Part shown: in pieces, positions 8,107 to 17,584 of the stretch | Layout of the letters: every line of letters starts with the position of its first letter | Numbering within the stretch: position 1 is the stretch's first letter | NCBI RefSeq assembly: GCF_024582835.1 | Contig: NZ_CP102097.1 | Span: 62,001-126,000, forward strand | From: Vibrio japonicus | GTDB taxonomy: Bacteria > Pseudomonadota > Gammaproteobacteria > Enterobacterales > Vibrionaceae | Reading direction: 5' to 3' | Length of the DNA stretch: 64,000 nt | Position numbers and translations under genes: made by a program | The notes under the pieces: generated by a model | Told to the model about the DNA's origin: nothing | Seen by the model: the letters and a program-made list of their open reading frames with translations, nothing else | The model's database searches: none

Positions 8107-9762
8107 ATGGATCAGTTAACCGCAACACTTAAGAAAATCGAAAAACAAAACTATCGTGCTTATCAACAAATCAAAGGTCAGTACGACTTCAGCGATTACA
8201 CGTTTTATATTGACTACGTACAAGCCGACCCATACGCCTCCGCTTCTCGTGTTCGTGCTGTAAGACCATGGTCGGTAACAGGCCTAGACTGGCTGAGAAC
8301 AAAATCTGAAGCTTACCAAATCGCAGCGCGTGATTTTATCGCTCGCCGCTTCGCGGAACTTTCGAAACAAGAAGGCAGCTTGAGTATCGCATTAACAGGT
8401 CAGGCTGTAATGGATAACACCGCTGTTCTGTTCACAGAAGAAGGTATCGAGCTACGTTTTAGAGTGAGCTTGCCTGCTGAGGGACGCTCCGTTCTAGGAA
8501 AAAAAACCGACAACCTTCTTACGTTTTATTTGCCTAAATTCATTCGCCGCGCAACATTAGAGCGCGAGTTAGATAAAGACGCATTGATCCATCACTGTGA
8601 AGTTGTGGAAGACCAAGAGTACATGCGTTCACAACTCGATCAACTCGGCTTATTGGCCTTTGTGGGTAACGGCTCTATCCTACCTCGTATTGCGGGTAAC
8701 TGTGACCTACCGATGAAAGAAGCCGTTTCGTTTAACGCCCCAGCGTCATTGGAAGTAACCATCAACACGCCAAACCAAGGGCCAGTGACAGGCTTAGGGA
8801 TTCGTAAGGGGATCACGCTGATTGTCGGCGGTGGTTTCCATGGTAAGTCAACGCTGCTCAATGCAATAGAACGCTCTATCTACAACCATATTCCAGGTGA
8901 TGGTCGAGAGCATATTGTAACGAACCACAATTCGATGAAGATTCGTGCGGAAGATGGTCGCAGCGTTCACAACTTGAACCTGTCTAACTACATTAACCAT
9001 TTGCCTATGGGTAAGAATACGGCGGACTTTTCTACCCAGGATGCGTCTGGCTCAACCTCACAAGCGGCTTGGCTTCAAGAGTCAATCGAAGCGGGTGCAA
9101 CTGGGCTACTCATCGACGAAGATACTTCGGCAACCAACTTCATGATTCGTGATGAGAGAATGCAAGCACTTGTCAGTAAAGGCGATGAACCGATTACCCC
9201 GTTGGTGGATCGTATTGGGCAACTTCGCGATGAGTTAGAGATTTCTACGGTTATCGTTATGGGTGGTTCGGGTGACTACCTAGATGTGGCGGACACGGTT
9301 ATCCAGATGCACGACTACCAAGCGGTTGATGTTTCTGAAAAAGCCAAAGAGGTGATTCTTCAGCACCCTACTGAGCGCCATAATGAGAGCGAATCACCAC
9401 TTGAAACATTCAGACCTCGCGCGTTGAACCGCGCCGCTCTGCAAAAAATTCTTGCTGATGGTAAATTCAGAGTATCAGCAAAAGGGGTCGACTCGCTAAG
9501 ATTCGGTAAAGAGTTCACGGACTTGAGCGCACTTGAGCAATTAGAATCCAGCTCCGAGGTCAATGCAATTGGCTGGTTGTGGTTCCAATTAGCCCAACTT
9601 CCAGGTTGGTCTTCTAACCCAGCGAAAGAGATCGAGCAGATGCTTGAAGGTGACTGGTCAAAACAAATGCCAAACCAAGGTGATCTTGCTAAACCTAGAA
9701 CACTGGATGCGATGGCAGCATTAAATAGAATGCGCAAGTCTCAATTTAAAGCATCAAACTAA
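8107..9762 (+). CDS. Predicted ATPase of the ABC class
   Basis: A 551-residue soluble protein of the ABC-class ATPase family (Pfam ABC_ATPase). Walker A is at residues 241-249 (GGGFHGKST). The characteristic Walker B-like segment LLIDEDTSATNFM follows, then VIVMGGSGDYLDVAD. The N-terminal half (a conserved family-specific region) and the C-terminal third with RALNRAALQKIL match full-length family members. No membrane partner is encoded nearby. The biological role of the family is not established. It appears to be a single-gene transcript ending at the terminator near 9790. Confidence 0.85.
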   Translation: MDQLTATLKKIEKQNYRAYQQIKGQYDFSDYTFYIDYVQADPYASASRVRAVRPWSVTGLDWLRTKSEAYQIAARDFIARRFAELSKQEGSLSIALTGQAVMDNTAVLFTEEGIELRFRVSLPAEGRSVLGKKTDNLLTFYLPKFIRRATLERELDKDALIHHCEVVEDQEYMRSQLDQLGLLAFVGNGSILPRIAGNCDLPMKEAVSFNAPASLEVTINTPNQGPVTGLGIRKGITLIVGGGFHGKSTLLNAIERSIYNHIPGDGREHIVTNHNSMKIRAEDGRSVHNLNLSNYINHLPMGKNTADFSTQDASGSTSQAAWLQESIEAGATGLLIDEDTSATNFMIRDERMQALVSKGDEPITPLVDRIGQLRDELEISTVIVMGGSGDYLDVADTVIQMHDYQAVDVSEKAKEVILQHPTERHNESESPLETFRPRALNRAALQKILADGKFRVSAKGVDSLRFGKEFTDLSALEQLESSSEVNAIGWLWFQLAQLPGWSSNPAKEIEQMLEGDWSKQMPNQGDLAKPRTLDAMAALNRMRKSQFKASN

Positions 9763-9785
9763 TCGCTTAATAAATCATCATGGAT

Positions 9786-9811
9786 AAAAGCGTCACATTG
9801 TGGCGCTTTTC
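9786..9811 (+). terminator. Intrinsic terminator after the ABC-class ATPase gene
   Basis: AAAAGCG and CGCTTTT form a stem extended by CAC/GTG around a short loop, with T-rich sequence following. Confidence 0.75.
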
Positions 9812-9882
9812 TTCAAACATCAATGCTTTAAACATCACATCAACAGTGGAATACGACTGTCCTCTCCACGCTCGCGTCAGAG

Positions 9883-10509
9883 TTAGATGGTTGAAGAGTT
9901 AACTCTCAGTACATTCCATGCTTCGCACAAAAGACGAAATTGCTCGCTGTCGCCGCCTTCTCTGTCGGGATGCCACCTAAGCGCAAGCTTTCGCCATTTT
10001 CTCCGAATCTCTATAGCGCACGCGTTTTCTGGTAACTCAAACAAATTTAACGCTTGAGCCCTGTCGAGATCAGTATGCTTTCTTGAGCCGACAAAATCCT
10101 GATAACGGTTCCAAAAATCGTTCAGTAGCCGTTTTACCTCTCCCTCATCCGCCTCATAGTTATTCCAATCGAGGTAGTAATCTCTTAACGGATCTTGGTG
10201 GTCAATTTGATTAGTATACGAATGGCCACTTGCAAACAGGACAATATCCATCGCTTGGACTTGAAGCCAATTGTCTGGGTAGAGTGTTTCCTGCAACTGA
10301 TAAAGCGCGTTCATAATGAGAAAATTACGCTTAAACAGATCTTTTTCAGCAGAGCGGTCCAGATCAAGGATAAACCCCAACTCACTTAGGTGGGAGGATA
10401 ACGTATGCACTTTCCATCCTGATGGTACTTTGCGTAGTACCTCAAGTACCGGCCACAGTAACGGATTTTCCATGTACTGCTGATATTGTTCAGTAATTTC
10501 CTGACTCAT
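9883..10509 (-). CDS. DnaJ-related protein with C-terminal J-domain
   Basis: About 208 residues. The N-terminal two thirds match the 'DNA-J related' domain found in gamma-proteobacteria (PLLWPVLEVLRKVPSGWKVHTL). The C-terminus, about residues 145-200, is a J-domain with the essential HPD triad in WRKLALRWHPDREGGD. It should stimulate DnaK-type chaperones; its client is unknown. I prefer the ATG at 10509 (MSQEITEQ) because AGGGGAG lies immediately upstream; an ATG at 10527 would add six residues. Its nearest neighbour upstream on this strand is the 2OG oxygenase, separated by a terminator. Confidence 0.82.
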   Translation of the reverse strand: MSQEITEQYQQYMENPLLWPVLEVLRKVPSGWKVHTLSSHLSELGFILDLDRSAEKDLFKRNFLIMNALYQLQETLYPDNWLQVQAMDIVLFASGHSYTNQIDHQDPLRDYYLDWNNYEADEGEVKRLLNDFWNRYQDFVGSRKHTDLDRAQALNLFELPENACAIEIRRKWRKLALRWHPDREGGDSEQFRLLCEAWNVLRVNSSTI

Positions 10510-10576
10510 GCGCTCCCCTAGTTCCAATCCACTTCAAATACTAAACTAGCCGAGTAAGAACCTGATACCTATAAAA

Positions 10577-10598
10577 AAGGCCAGCATTTGCTGACCTT
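10577..10598 (-). terminator. Intrinsic terminator after the 2OG oxygenase gene
   Basis: On the minus strand the hairpin AAGGTCAGC-AAAT-GCTGGCCTT is followed directly by a T-run, 20 bases past the oxygenase stop codon. Confidence 0.75.
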
Positions 10599-10617
10599 CT
10601 AACACTTTCTATTGCGC

Positions 10618-11457
10618 TTAGATTACGCCTAATTCACGTAAGCGTTCCATTAGGTAGCTATCCGCTGTGTAACGTTCTGATAGCACAACTTCAGGCTTGG
10701 GATGCAAGAACAGAGGCAGAGAAATTCGAGACTGCTCCTGACGCTCACCTGTAGGGTTAATAACGCGGTGAGTGGTTGACGGGAAGTAACCACCAGACGC
10801 TTCTTGAAGCATATCACCGATGTTGATGATCAAGTTGCCAAAGTCACAAGGCACATCAATCCAATTTCCGTCTTTACCTTTCACCTGCAAACCAGGTTCA
10901 TTCGCCGCTGGCAGAACAGTCAGCAGGTTGATGTCTTCATGCGCTGCCGCACGAATCGCGCCTGGTTCTTCATCACCCGTCATTGGTGGGTAATGCAGGA
11001 TACGTAGTAACGTTTTTTGACTGCCGTTTATCATTTCTGACAGCGCAATAGAGAACTTTTGCTGAACTTCTTTCGGAGCGTAAGCCTCAACCCAGCCAAG
11101 TAACTCTTCTGCAAACGCGTTCGCGCGATCATAGTAATCTAGGATTTGCTCTTTCAATTCTTCTGGGATTTGTCCCCAAGGGTAAACGTGAAAATACTCT
11201 TTAATATCTTTAACAGAATGTCCCTTAGCAACTTCAGAGATTGTTGGTGGGAAGTAGCCATCCTGAGTATCTACATTGAAAGTAAACTCGTTTTTTCTCT
11301 CTGACATAAAAAACTTGTACCAATTTTCATAAATTGACTCTACAAGCTCTTTTGGAATAGGGTGATTTTTAAGCACGCCAAAGCCCGTTTCACGTAATGA
11401 TGTAACAAATAGCTCGGCTGCATTGTCTGCAAGGTAATCGACAGTTTCCAGTTTCAT
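10618..11457 (-). CDS. 2-oxoglutarate/Fe(II) oxygenase, isopenicillin N synthase-like
   Basis: A 279-residue non-heme iron oxygenase. The N-terminal DIOX_N region (GFGVLKNHPIP) is followed by the double-stranded beta-helix core. The iron triad is His173-x-Asp175 (AAHEDINLL) and His230 (STTHRVINP). The 2-oxoglutarate-binding R-x-S is Arg244/Ser246 (SRISLPLF). Such proteins hydroxylate, desaturate or cyclise small molecules; the substrate here is unknown and no biosynthetic cluster surrounds it. It is monocistronic, with a terminator downstream and the divergent YjdF-like gene upstream across 226 bases. Confidence 0.88.
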   Translation of the reverse strand: MKLETVDYLADNAAELFVTSLRETGFGVLKNHPIPKELVESIYENWYKFFMSERKNEFTFNVDTQDGYFPPTISEVAKGHSVKDIKEYFHVYPWGQIPEELKEQILDYYDRANAFAEELLGWVEAYAPKEVQQKFSIALSEMINGSQKTLLRILHYPPMTGDEEPGAIRAAAHEDINLLTVLPAANEPGLQVKGKDGNWIDVPCDFGNLIINIGDMLQEASGGYFPSTTHRVINPTGERQEQSRISLPLFLHPKPEVVLSERYTADSYLMERLRELGVI

Positions 11458-11683
11458 GACTTTACTTTGAATAGTTATAAATTCGTTCGCAAATTCTATG
11501 TGCGATGCGTACCCAAATCAAACTTTCATGTAACGAAATTGCACGTTTGTTGCTTAAATGTGCGATACAAAAACGTTTCAACACATTTTGTTATCTCTTT
11601 TCATTGCCCTAACACAAAGATAATTGAACAGTGTTTTATTAAGTGGCATGATAAATAGGCTGAAACTAAGGAACTCTATAATA

Positions 11684-12295
11684 ATGCCCAACTCTAAGTC
11701 TCCGTTACTTACATCGCTTACTGCGCTCTACATGGCTGTATTTATATTTTCAGCCATTGAACCAGCTTCTCGTGCTGTTTGGGTTGCTGAAATTATTCCA
11801 GCAGTAGGAATACTGTCTGTCATTTGGTGGATTTCTTGCTCTTACCGCTTTTCAAACACCGCTTATACTTTGATGTTCATTTGGCTAATACTGCACACCG
11901 TTGGGGCGAAATACACCTTTGCAGAAGTGCCGTTTGATTGGTTCAACCAACTGATAGGCTCTGAAAGGAACAATTTTGATCGTGTGGCTCACTTCTCAAT
12001 AGGGTTGTATGCCTACCCAGTGGCAGAGTATTTAATTCGAAATAAAGTCGCAAAGCCCGCGTTAAGTGTTCCGTTTGCGTTATTCGCGCTTATGGCATTG
12101 GCAGCAGGATATGAAATCATTGAATGGTGGTATGCTGCCCTCGCCGGTGGTAACGAAGGCATCGCATTTTTAGGATCACAAGGTGATATTTGGGATGCGC
12201 AGCAAGATATGCTTATGGATACGTTAGGCGCGATAACGTCGCTGACCCTGCTGGTATCTCAGCGAAGTGTGTTTTCCTCTAACCATGTCAAATAA
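11684..12295 (+). CDS. YjdF-like (DUF2238) inner-membrane protein
   Basis: A 203-residue polytopic membrane protein of the DUF2238 family. Hydrophobic segments alternate with conserved FDRVAHFSIGLYAYPVAEY, GYEIIEWWYA and GDIWDAQQDMLMDTLGA. The conserved His, Glu and Asp residues near the membrane are a hallmark of the family, whose function is not known. The ATG at 11684 is chosen because AAGGAA precedes it by about 10 bases; an upstream ATG at 11624 lacks such a site. Its last 37 bases overlap the 3' end of convergent cutA. Confidence 0.8.
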   Translation: MPNSKSPLLTSLTALYMAVFIFSAIEPASRAVWVAEIIPAVGILSVIWWISCSYRFSNTAYTLMFIWLILHTVGAKYTFAEVPFDWFNQLIGSERNNFDRVAHFSIGLYAYPVAEYLIRNKVAKPALSVPFALFALMALAAGYEIIEWWYAALAGGNEGIAFLGSQGDIWDAQQDMLMDTLGAITSLTLLVSQRSVFSSNHVK

Positions 12296-12579
12296 GGGTT
12301 AAAACCCTCAGCAAATGGGACCTGAACAACTTGTGGAGTTTCGTAATCATGATTCTCCACAATCACGGCCTCCAGTTCTGCATAACATGCTCTGGTTGAT
12401 TTCATAATCAGCAATGTTTCATTATCGCAGCACACTTCGCCTTTCCATAAGTAATGGCTTTGAATTGGCATTGTCTGAATGCACGCCGCAAGCTTTTTAG
12501 ACAATACGCTATCAATGATCTTCTTAGTATTCGCCTCATCATTTGTTGTGGTGAGGGTAATACAATATTGTCCTGTCAT
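12259..12579 (-). CDS. cutA: Divalent-cation tolerance protein CutA
   Basis: A 106-residue protein matching CutA throughout: LTTTNDEANTKKIIDSVL at the N-terminus, KKLAACIQ, then the YLWKGEV core and the NHDYETPQVVQVP segment. CutA forms a very stable PII-like trimer; a role in copper tolerance was proposed in E. coli but the molecular function is uncertain. AGGAG sits about 8 bases before the ATG. It lies 14 bases downstream of helD on the same strand and probably shares its transcript, and it converges with the YjdF-like gene, with overlapping ends. Confidence 0.93.
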   Translation of the reverse strand: MTGQYCITLTTTNDEANTKKIIDSVLSKKLAACIQTMPIQSHYLWKGEVCCDNETLLIMKSTRACYAELEAVIVENHDYETPQVVQVPFAEGFNPYLTWLEENTLR

Positions 12580-12593
12580 GATTCAACTCCTCG

Positions 12594-14660
12594 CTATTTT
12601 TGGATGATGACGGGATAGTCTTGCTCAGCAAGTTCTTTCACAAAACTCGACCCAGACCCCTGGTAAGTAATCCATACCTTTTTCTTTGCTCTTGTCATCG
12701 CCACATAGAACAACCTACGCTCTTCCGCGTAAGGGAATCGATCTTGAGAGCGGGTCAATGCATTATCTAAGTGAAGTGTTTTCACTCGTGCCGGAAACTG
12801 CCCCTCATCAACCGCCAGAATGATGACAAAATCCGCCTCTTTGCCTTTGCTGGCATGGCACGTCATAAACTCAATCGACAGAAGGCCAAACTGTCTTTTC
12901 CATTCAGAAAGCAGTTCTGGCTTGTGGTAATGATTTCGCCCAAGCAGAAGTACTGTAGTGGCGCTTTTGGCTTGGCGGTTTAGGTCATCCAAAATTTTCT
13001 CAACACGATTGCTCGGAGCTAACACGACAGACTTCGCTTTTTGCTCTTTGTGACTGTTGAGCGCTTTTTCCAGTTGAGCTGGGTTTTGTTGGATAAACTG
13101 ATTCGCCACCTCGCCCAGCTGGTTGTTGAATCGGTATGTTGTGTCCAGGTGATGTACGGTTGAATTAGGAAAGCGCTCAGAGAAGCCCGTGGTTAAATCA
13201 ACATCGGAACCCGCAAACTCATAGATTGATTGCCAATCATCCCCCACGGCAAACAGAACACACTCTTGTTGTTTGTTTTGCTGACATAGCGCTTCGATCA
13301 ATGCGAGGCGCTGTGGTGAAATATCCTGATACTCATCGATCATGATGTATTTCCATGGGGCTTGAAACTTGCCTTTTTCCACGAACTTGGTCGCTTGAGT
13401 GATCATGATATTGAAATCTATATGACCTTCCGCTTTAAGCATATCTTGCCATGCGGTATAACAAGGCCATACTAAGGCAAGTTCGCTGTTCAGGCGTGTG
13501 TAGTCCACATGCTCAATGAGCTTTTGTTGGATCTCTTTTTTGGTTACTCCCATCGCGCATAGCTGCTCAAGCTGTTTGGCTAACCAAGCGATCAGCTTAG
13601 GGTTCTCGACATGGCTCCCTAATTCATCGTCACCAGCCAGATACGCAATAGGCCACTTTTGTAAATGTTTTTGCCAACGCTTAAAATTCGTTGGCGTCAT
13701 CCAATGTTTCTTTAGCCAATCCACGCACCATGCATTTCTCAGGTTGTCATCCAACGCCAGTGGCGAGATCACCACGTCTTTATCTAAAACTTGTTTGAGG
13801 ATTTGCAAGCCTAATTGATGAAATGTATTCACTTTGACTTGCTGCGCACTGAGCCCAATCTTGTCTTTTAGTCGTTCTTTCATCTCACTGGCGGCATCGC
13901 GCCCAAAGGCCAGCATTAAAATTTGATCGGCTTGTGCAAGATGACTCTGTAACAAATACGCTACTCGAGCTGTTAGTACACTGGTTTTGCCCGAACCCGC
14001 ACCAGCAAGCACAAGGTTGTTATCGTCGTTCAGTAATACCGCGATCTGCTGAGTGATGTTAAGTGGAGATGACTCAATTTGAGAAAACAAAACTTCCCAG
14101 TTTTCTAGCTCTGTTTTCATCCAATTTTGGTTACGTTGAGTCAGTGCCTCATCGGTTTCGAGGATCCAGGGTAATAATTTTTCAACACGTTCAGGCATTC
14201 TTAGCTGTGCATCTTCAAGATCCATTTCCATTTTTAGAAAGTCTTGCTCCAACTCATCAAGCCAACTGTCGACCTTAGAATGCGTTAGAAATGCAGGTTG
14301 GCGCTCAAACCCTTGGATGGCAGATTCCCACTTCGGTAAATATTTGTTTAGTTGCTCGCATTGACGCTGATGCCACTGCTGATAAGTTGCAATCGCGTGG
14401 CGTGCAAAATCGCGACACTGTCGCCAGTCTAACCCCTGAACCAGCCACGACTGCTCTTTGCCATCCTCTGTATGTGCAAAAAACTGCAGGCCTCCCCAAA
14501 ACAGGCCGCGTTTGAGTTTAATTTTCCCACTCCACACATTAAAGGGAATATGTTCTTCACTTCTGTCTGAGCTTAGAATGATGAAGTCAGCGTCTAGTGA
14601 CACTTGATGATATTCGTTCTGAACTAAAAACTGTGCAGTCTTGTTAGCGGTTAGCTGCAT
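12594..14660 (-). CDS. helD: DNA helicase IV
   Basis: A UvrD/Rep-type superfamily I helicase, about 688 residues and co-linear with E. coli HelD. The N-terminal accessory domain (about 1-190) is followed by SSPLNITQQIAVL and Walker A LAGAGSGKTSVL. Next come Walker B MIDEYQDISPQR, motif III AVGDDWQSIYEF, the DTTYRFN motif, FMTCHASKGKEAD and a C-terminal ERRLFYVAMTRAKK motif. It unwinds DNA 3'-5' and acts in recombination or repair. I chose the ATG at 14660 (MQLTANKTAQF) because GGGGA is 8 bases upstream and it lines up with the E. coli N-terminus; the first in-frame ATG is at 14684. It leads a probable helD-cutA operon and is divergent from yccS. Confidence 0.93.
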   Translation of the reverse strand: MQLTANKTAQFLVQNEYHQVSLDADFIILSSDRSEEHIPFNVWSGKIKLKRGLFWGGLQFFAHTEDGKEQSWLVQGLDWRQCRDFARHAIATYQQWHQRQCEQLNKYLPKWESAIQGFERQPAFLTHSKVDSWLDELEQDFLKMEMDLEDAQLRMPERVEKLLPWILETDEALTQRNQNWMKTELENWEVLFSQIESSPLNITQQIAVLLNDDNNLVLAGAGSGKTSVLTARVAYLLQSHLAQADQILMLAFGRDAASEMKERLKDKIGLSAQQVKVNTFHQLGLQILKQVLDKDVVISPLALDDNLRNAWCVDWLKKHWMTPTNFKRWQKHLQKWPIAYLAGDDELGSHVENPKLIAWLAKQLEQLCAMGVTKKEIQQKLIEHVDYTRLNSELALVWPCYTAWQDMLKAEGHIDFNIMITQATKFVEKGKFQAPWKYIMIDEYQDISPQRLALIEALCQQNKQQECVLFAVGDDWQSIYEFAGSDVDLTTGFSERFPNSTVHHLDTTYRFNNQLGEVANQFIQQNPAQLEKALNSHKEQKAKSVVLAPSNRVEKILDDLNRQAKSATTVLLLGRNHYHKPELLSEWKRQFGLLSIEFMTCHASKGKEADFVIILAVDEGQFPARVKTLHLDNALTRSQDRFPYAEERRLFYVAMTRAKKKVWITYQGSGSSFVKELAEQDYPVIIQK

Positions 14661-14858
14661 TCTTGTCATCCCCATAGATTCCATGGCCGCTATAATAACT
14701 CAACCCAATTGTAGATTGAAAAAATCCTGTCAATATATGGCATTATAATTTTCCGTATAATTAACCAACAAATGAAATGGTTTCTTTATTCACATCATAA
14801 GTTTACCATTGACTATCCGCTAGAATAGTCGCTACCAAAACCAATAAGTTGAAATCAC

Positions 14859-17018
14859 GTGCAATTTGTCAGTCAGTTACGCCTCTACTGGGCTAATAAA
14901 ACCATTAACTATAGTTTACTTATTCTGGTTACGCTGCTCGGCATCGTCATTCCTGCTTGGTACTATCAACTTAACAATTTAATCATACCGCTGATTTTGG
15001 GGTGCATTGCGGCGGCCTTGGCCGAAAGTGATGATAATTTTACGGGTAGACTTAAATCTGTCACTCTGACCTTAATCTGTTTTACTTTCGCGACTTTTTC
15101 GATTGAACTGCTTTTTGACACTCCAATCCTATTTGCCGTTGGGCTGTTTACGTCGACCTTCGCCTTTATCATGCTTGGAGCCATTGGCCCAAGATATGCG
15201 AGCATCGCGTTTGGTTCTCTACTGATTGCCGTTTACACCATGTTAGGTGCGCATGAAAACACCAGCCTTTGGTTTCAACCACTGATGCTGGTAACGGGCG
15301 CAGCATGGTACTTTTTCATGTCATTGATTTGGTCTGCTTTTTGGCCAATGCAGCCTGTTCAACAAAGTTTGGCGCATGTATTTCTGCAATTGGCAAACTA
15401 TCTCGACACTAAAAGCCAACTCTTTCATCCAGTGACTAACCTCACCCCTCAACCTTATCGGTTAGAGGAAGCGAGACTCAATGCCGCGACGGTGACCGCG
15501 TTGAACCACTGCAAGGCAACCTTTCTTTCACGCTCTAAGCGTGGTCATGTAGATGGAGCAAGTGACCGTTTCCTCAACATCTACTTTCTCGCGCAAGACA
15601 TTCACGAACGCGTCAGTTCAAGTCATTATCGTTACCAGGAACTGAGCCAGCATTTCGAGCGTTTCGATATTTTGTTTAGATTTAAATATTTACTCGAAAC
15701 CCAGGCAAAAGCTTGCCGAGAGATTGCTAAGTCCATCCGTTTGGGTAAGGAATACCAGCACAGCGGTGATTCCATACTCGCGCTTGATGAGCTGGCCAAC
15801 TCTTTAAGTTATCTACAAGAGCAAGATAAAGGCCAATGGCGCTCGTTGATCAATCAGCTCAACTACCTATTCAACAACCTGTCTACCGTTGAAAAGCAGT
15901 TAAGTAATGTCAACAACCCTGACGCCAATAAGCTAGAAGAAGATGTCTTAGACGATACAGAAGCGCACACACTTAAATCGATGTGGGAGCGTATTAAATC
16001 CAACTTGACGCCAGACTCTATGTTATTCAGGCATGCCACTAGGATGTCAATCGCCCTGACCCTTGGTTACGGAATTATTCAGTTTTTTGATATCGAACGT
16101 GGCTACTGGATTCTGCTCACGACCCTATTCGTTTGCCAGCCCAACTACAGTGCTACGCGTCAAAAACTAGTGGCGCGCGTAATAGGCACTCTGGCTGGTT
16201 TACTGATCGGTGTGGTACTGCTTATTTTCTTCCCGAGTCTAGAAAGCCAGCTCGTGTTTATTGTTCTTTTTGGTGTTGCGTTTTTTGCATTCCGTTTAGC
16301 CAACTACGGCTATGCCACTGGTTTTATCACCCTTTTGGTCTTATTTTGTTTCAACCAACTTGGGGAAGGTTATGCCGTCATTCTCCCAAGATTGGCCGAT
16401 ACTTTGGTCGGGTGTGCGCTCGCAGTATTGGCTGTTATTACGATATTCCCAGACTGGCAGTCCAAACGATTACACAAAGTCATGGCCGAGACCGTTTCAG
16501 CCAACAAAGCTTATCTCGCACAGATTATTGGTCAGTACCGCATAGGCAAAAAGGACAACCTTTCTTATCGAGTGGCACGTCGTAACGCGCATAACCAAGA
16601 TGCTAACCTAACAAATGCTATCAGTACGATGCTAGCAGAGCCTGGTCGATATCGTTCGGCCACTGAAGAAAGCTTTCGGTTTTTAACGCTCAGCCATGCT
16701 CTGCTGAGTTACATTTCTGCGTTAGGCGCACACCGAACAAGGATCGACAAAGATGATACACATCAGTTAGTCCTTGATGCCCATCGAGTTATCCACCAGC
16801 ACCTTGAATTACTGTTCAATCAGTTAAATGACCACTGTGATGATTGCGACACGTCTCTAATCGGCGATCCAAACCTAGAGGCGCGCTTATCAGAGTGGAG
16901 AGAAGAAGATGAAAACTCAGTAAAAATGGTGCTCCAACAGCTTTACCTGATCTACCGAATGCTGCCAGAGTTACACTCGCTCGCAAACAAGTTTGCCGTT
17001 CGAGTATCTAAAAGCTAA
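14859..17018 (+). CDS. yccS: YccS/YhfK family inner-membrane protein
   Basis: A 719-residue protein with the YccS layout. An N-terminal block of about six membrane helices (residues 15-160) is followed by a long soluble helical region (170-390), then a second block of helices in the FUSC-like half (RMSIALTLGYGI through ALAVLAVITIF, about 395-530), then a soluble C-terminus. Relatives are aromatic-acid-exporter-like proteins of uncertain substrate. The gene begins with GTG at 14859 and has only a weak Shine-Dalgarno sequence. The helD/yccS neighbourhood is also seen in E. coli. Transcription appears monocistronic and divergent from helD. Confidence 0.88.
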   Translation: MQFVSQLRLYWANKTINYSLLILVTLLGIVIPAWYYQLNNLIIPLILGCIAAALAESDDNFTGRLKSVTLTLICFTFATFSIELLFDTPILFAVGLFTSTFAFIMLGAIGPRYASIAFGSLLIAVYTMLGAHENTSLWFQPLMLVTGAAWYFFMSLIWSAFWPMQPVQQSLAHVFLQLANYLDTKSQLFHPVTNLTPQPYRLEEARLNAATVTALNHCKATFLSRSKRGHVDGASDRFLNIYFLAQDIHERVSSSHYRYQELSQHFERFDILFRFKYLLETQAKACREIAKSIRLGKEYQHSGDSILALDELANSLSYLQEQDKGQWRSLINQLNYLFNNLSTVEKQLSNVNNPDANKLEEDVLDDTEAHTLKSMWERIKSNLTPDSMLFRHATRMSIALTLGYGIIQFFDIERGYWILLTTLFVCQPNYSATRQKLVARVIGTLAGLLIGVVLLIFFPSLESQLVFIVLFGVAFFAFRLANYGYATGFITLLVLFCFNQLGEGYAVILPRLADTLVGCALAVLAVITIFPDWQSKRLHKVMAETVSANKAYLAQIIGQYRIGKKDNLSYRVARRNAHNQDANLTNAISTMLAEPGRYRSATEESFRFLTLSHALLSYISALGAHRTRIDKDDTHQLVLDAHRVIHQHLELLFNQLNDHCDDCDTSLIGDPNLEARLSEWREEDENSVKMVLQQLYLIYRMLPELHSLANKFAVRVSKS

Positions 17019-17153
17019 GCAAAACATTCACCCTGAGAATAAAAGAGTATTTTATCACTCCTTTACTCAATACTCACACATTCTAACAATACTCGGACAC
17101 TTATTGACCTATTACTCATAGACTGAAATTAAGTCAGAGATAGGAGTCTGGAT

Positions 17154-17378
17154 ATGAGATCGAACACCATACACGAACAAGGACGTGAGTCACAACGACC
17201 ATCAAAAAGTTCGCTAGTGTCCATTATCACTTTCGAATTATTCAGAGAGCAAATCCAAACTCTGACACCTGATCAGCTTAAAGCCTTACAAAGGGACATT
17301 AGTCAAAGACTTAACCACTCGGACGAGCCGATAATTACCGAAGAAGAGCGTCAGTTAATTTCGACCCTCTTCTCATAA
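17154..17378 (+). CDS. Small hypothetical protein
   Basis: A 74-residue hydrophilic protein with no signal peptide or membrane segment. The ATG is preceded by AGGAG at about 8 bases, and the C-terminal half (FELFREQIQTLTPDQLKAL and ITEEERQLISTLFS) looks helical and amphipathic. I do not recognise a family. The strong ribosome site and the clean spacing between yccS and the HMG-CoA reductase gene support it as a real gene. Confidence 0.65.
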   Translation: MRSNTIHEQGRESQRPSKSSLVSIITFELFREQIQTLTPDQLKALQRDISQRLNHSDEPIITEEERQLISTLFS

Positions 17379-17584
17379 AACTCGTTTTTAGACGGTTGTT
17401 ACATTCACAGGACAATTGGTTGGACTCTAGAATTATGCATATCTCCCATACAAACCACCAAATTAATGATAGAATGAACAACTAAATCACCAGGAAGTGA
17501 AACTTAGCGCAAATAAAATAAGCAATAATTCATTGACATTGCTAATAAAACCCATTTAACAAGATACTTAACTTGAGTTTAATT

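Noticed and set aside
11467..11658. 63-codon plus-strand frame between the 2OG oxygenase and YjdF-like genes
   Set aside because: Odd composition, no ribosome site and overlap with the promoter side of the next gene; looks like chance.
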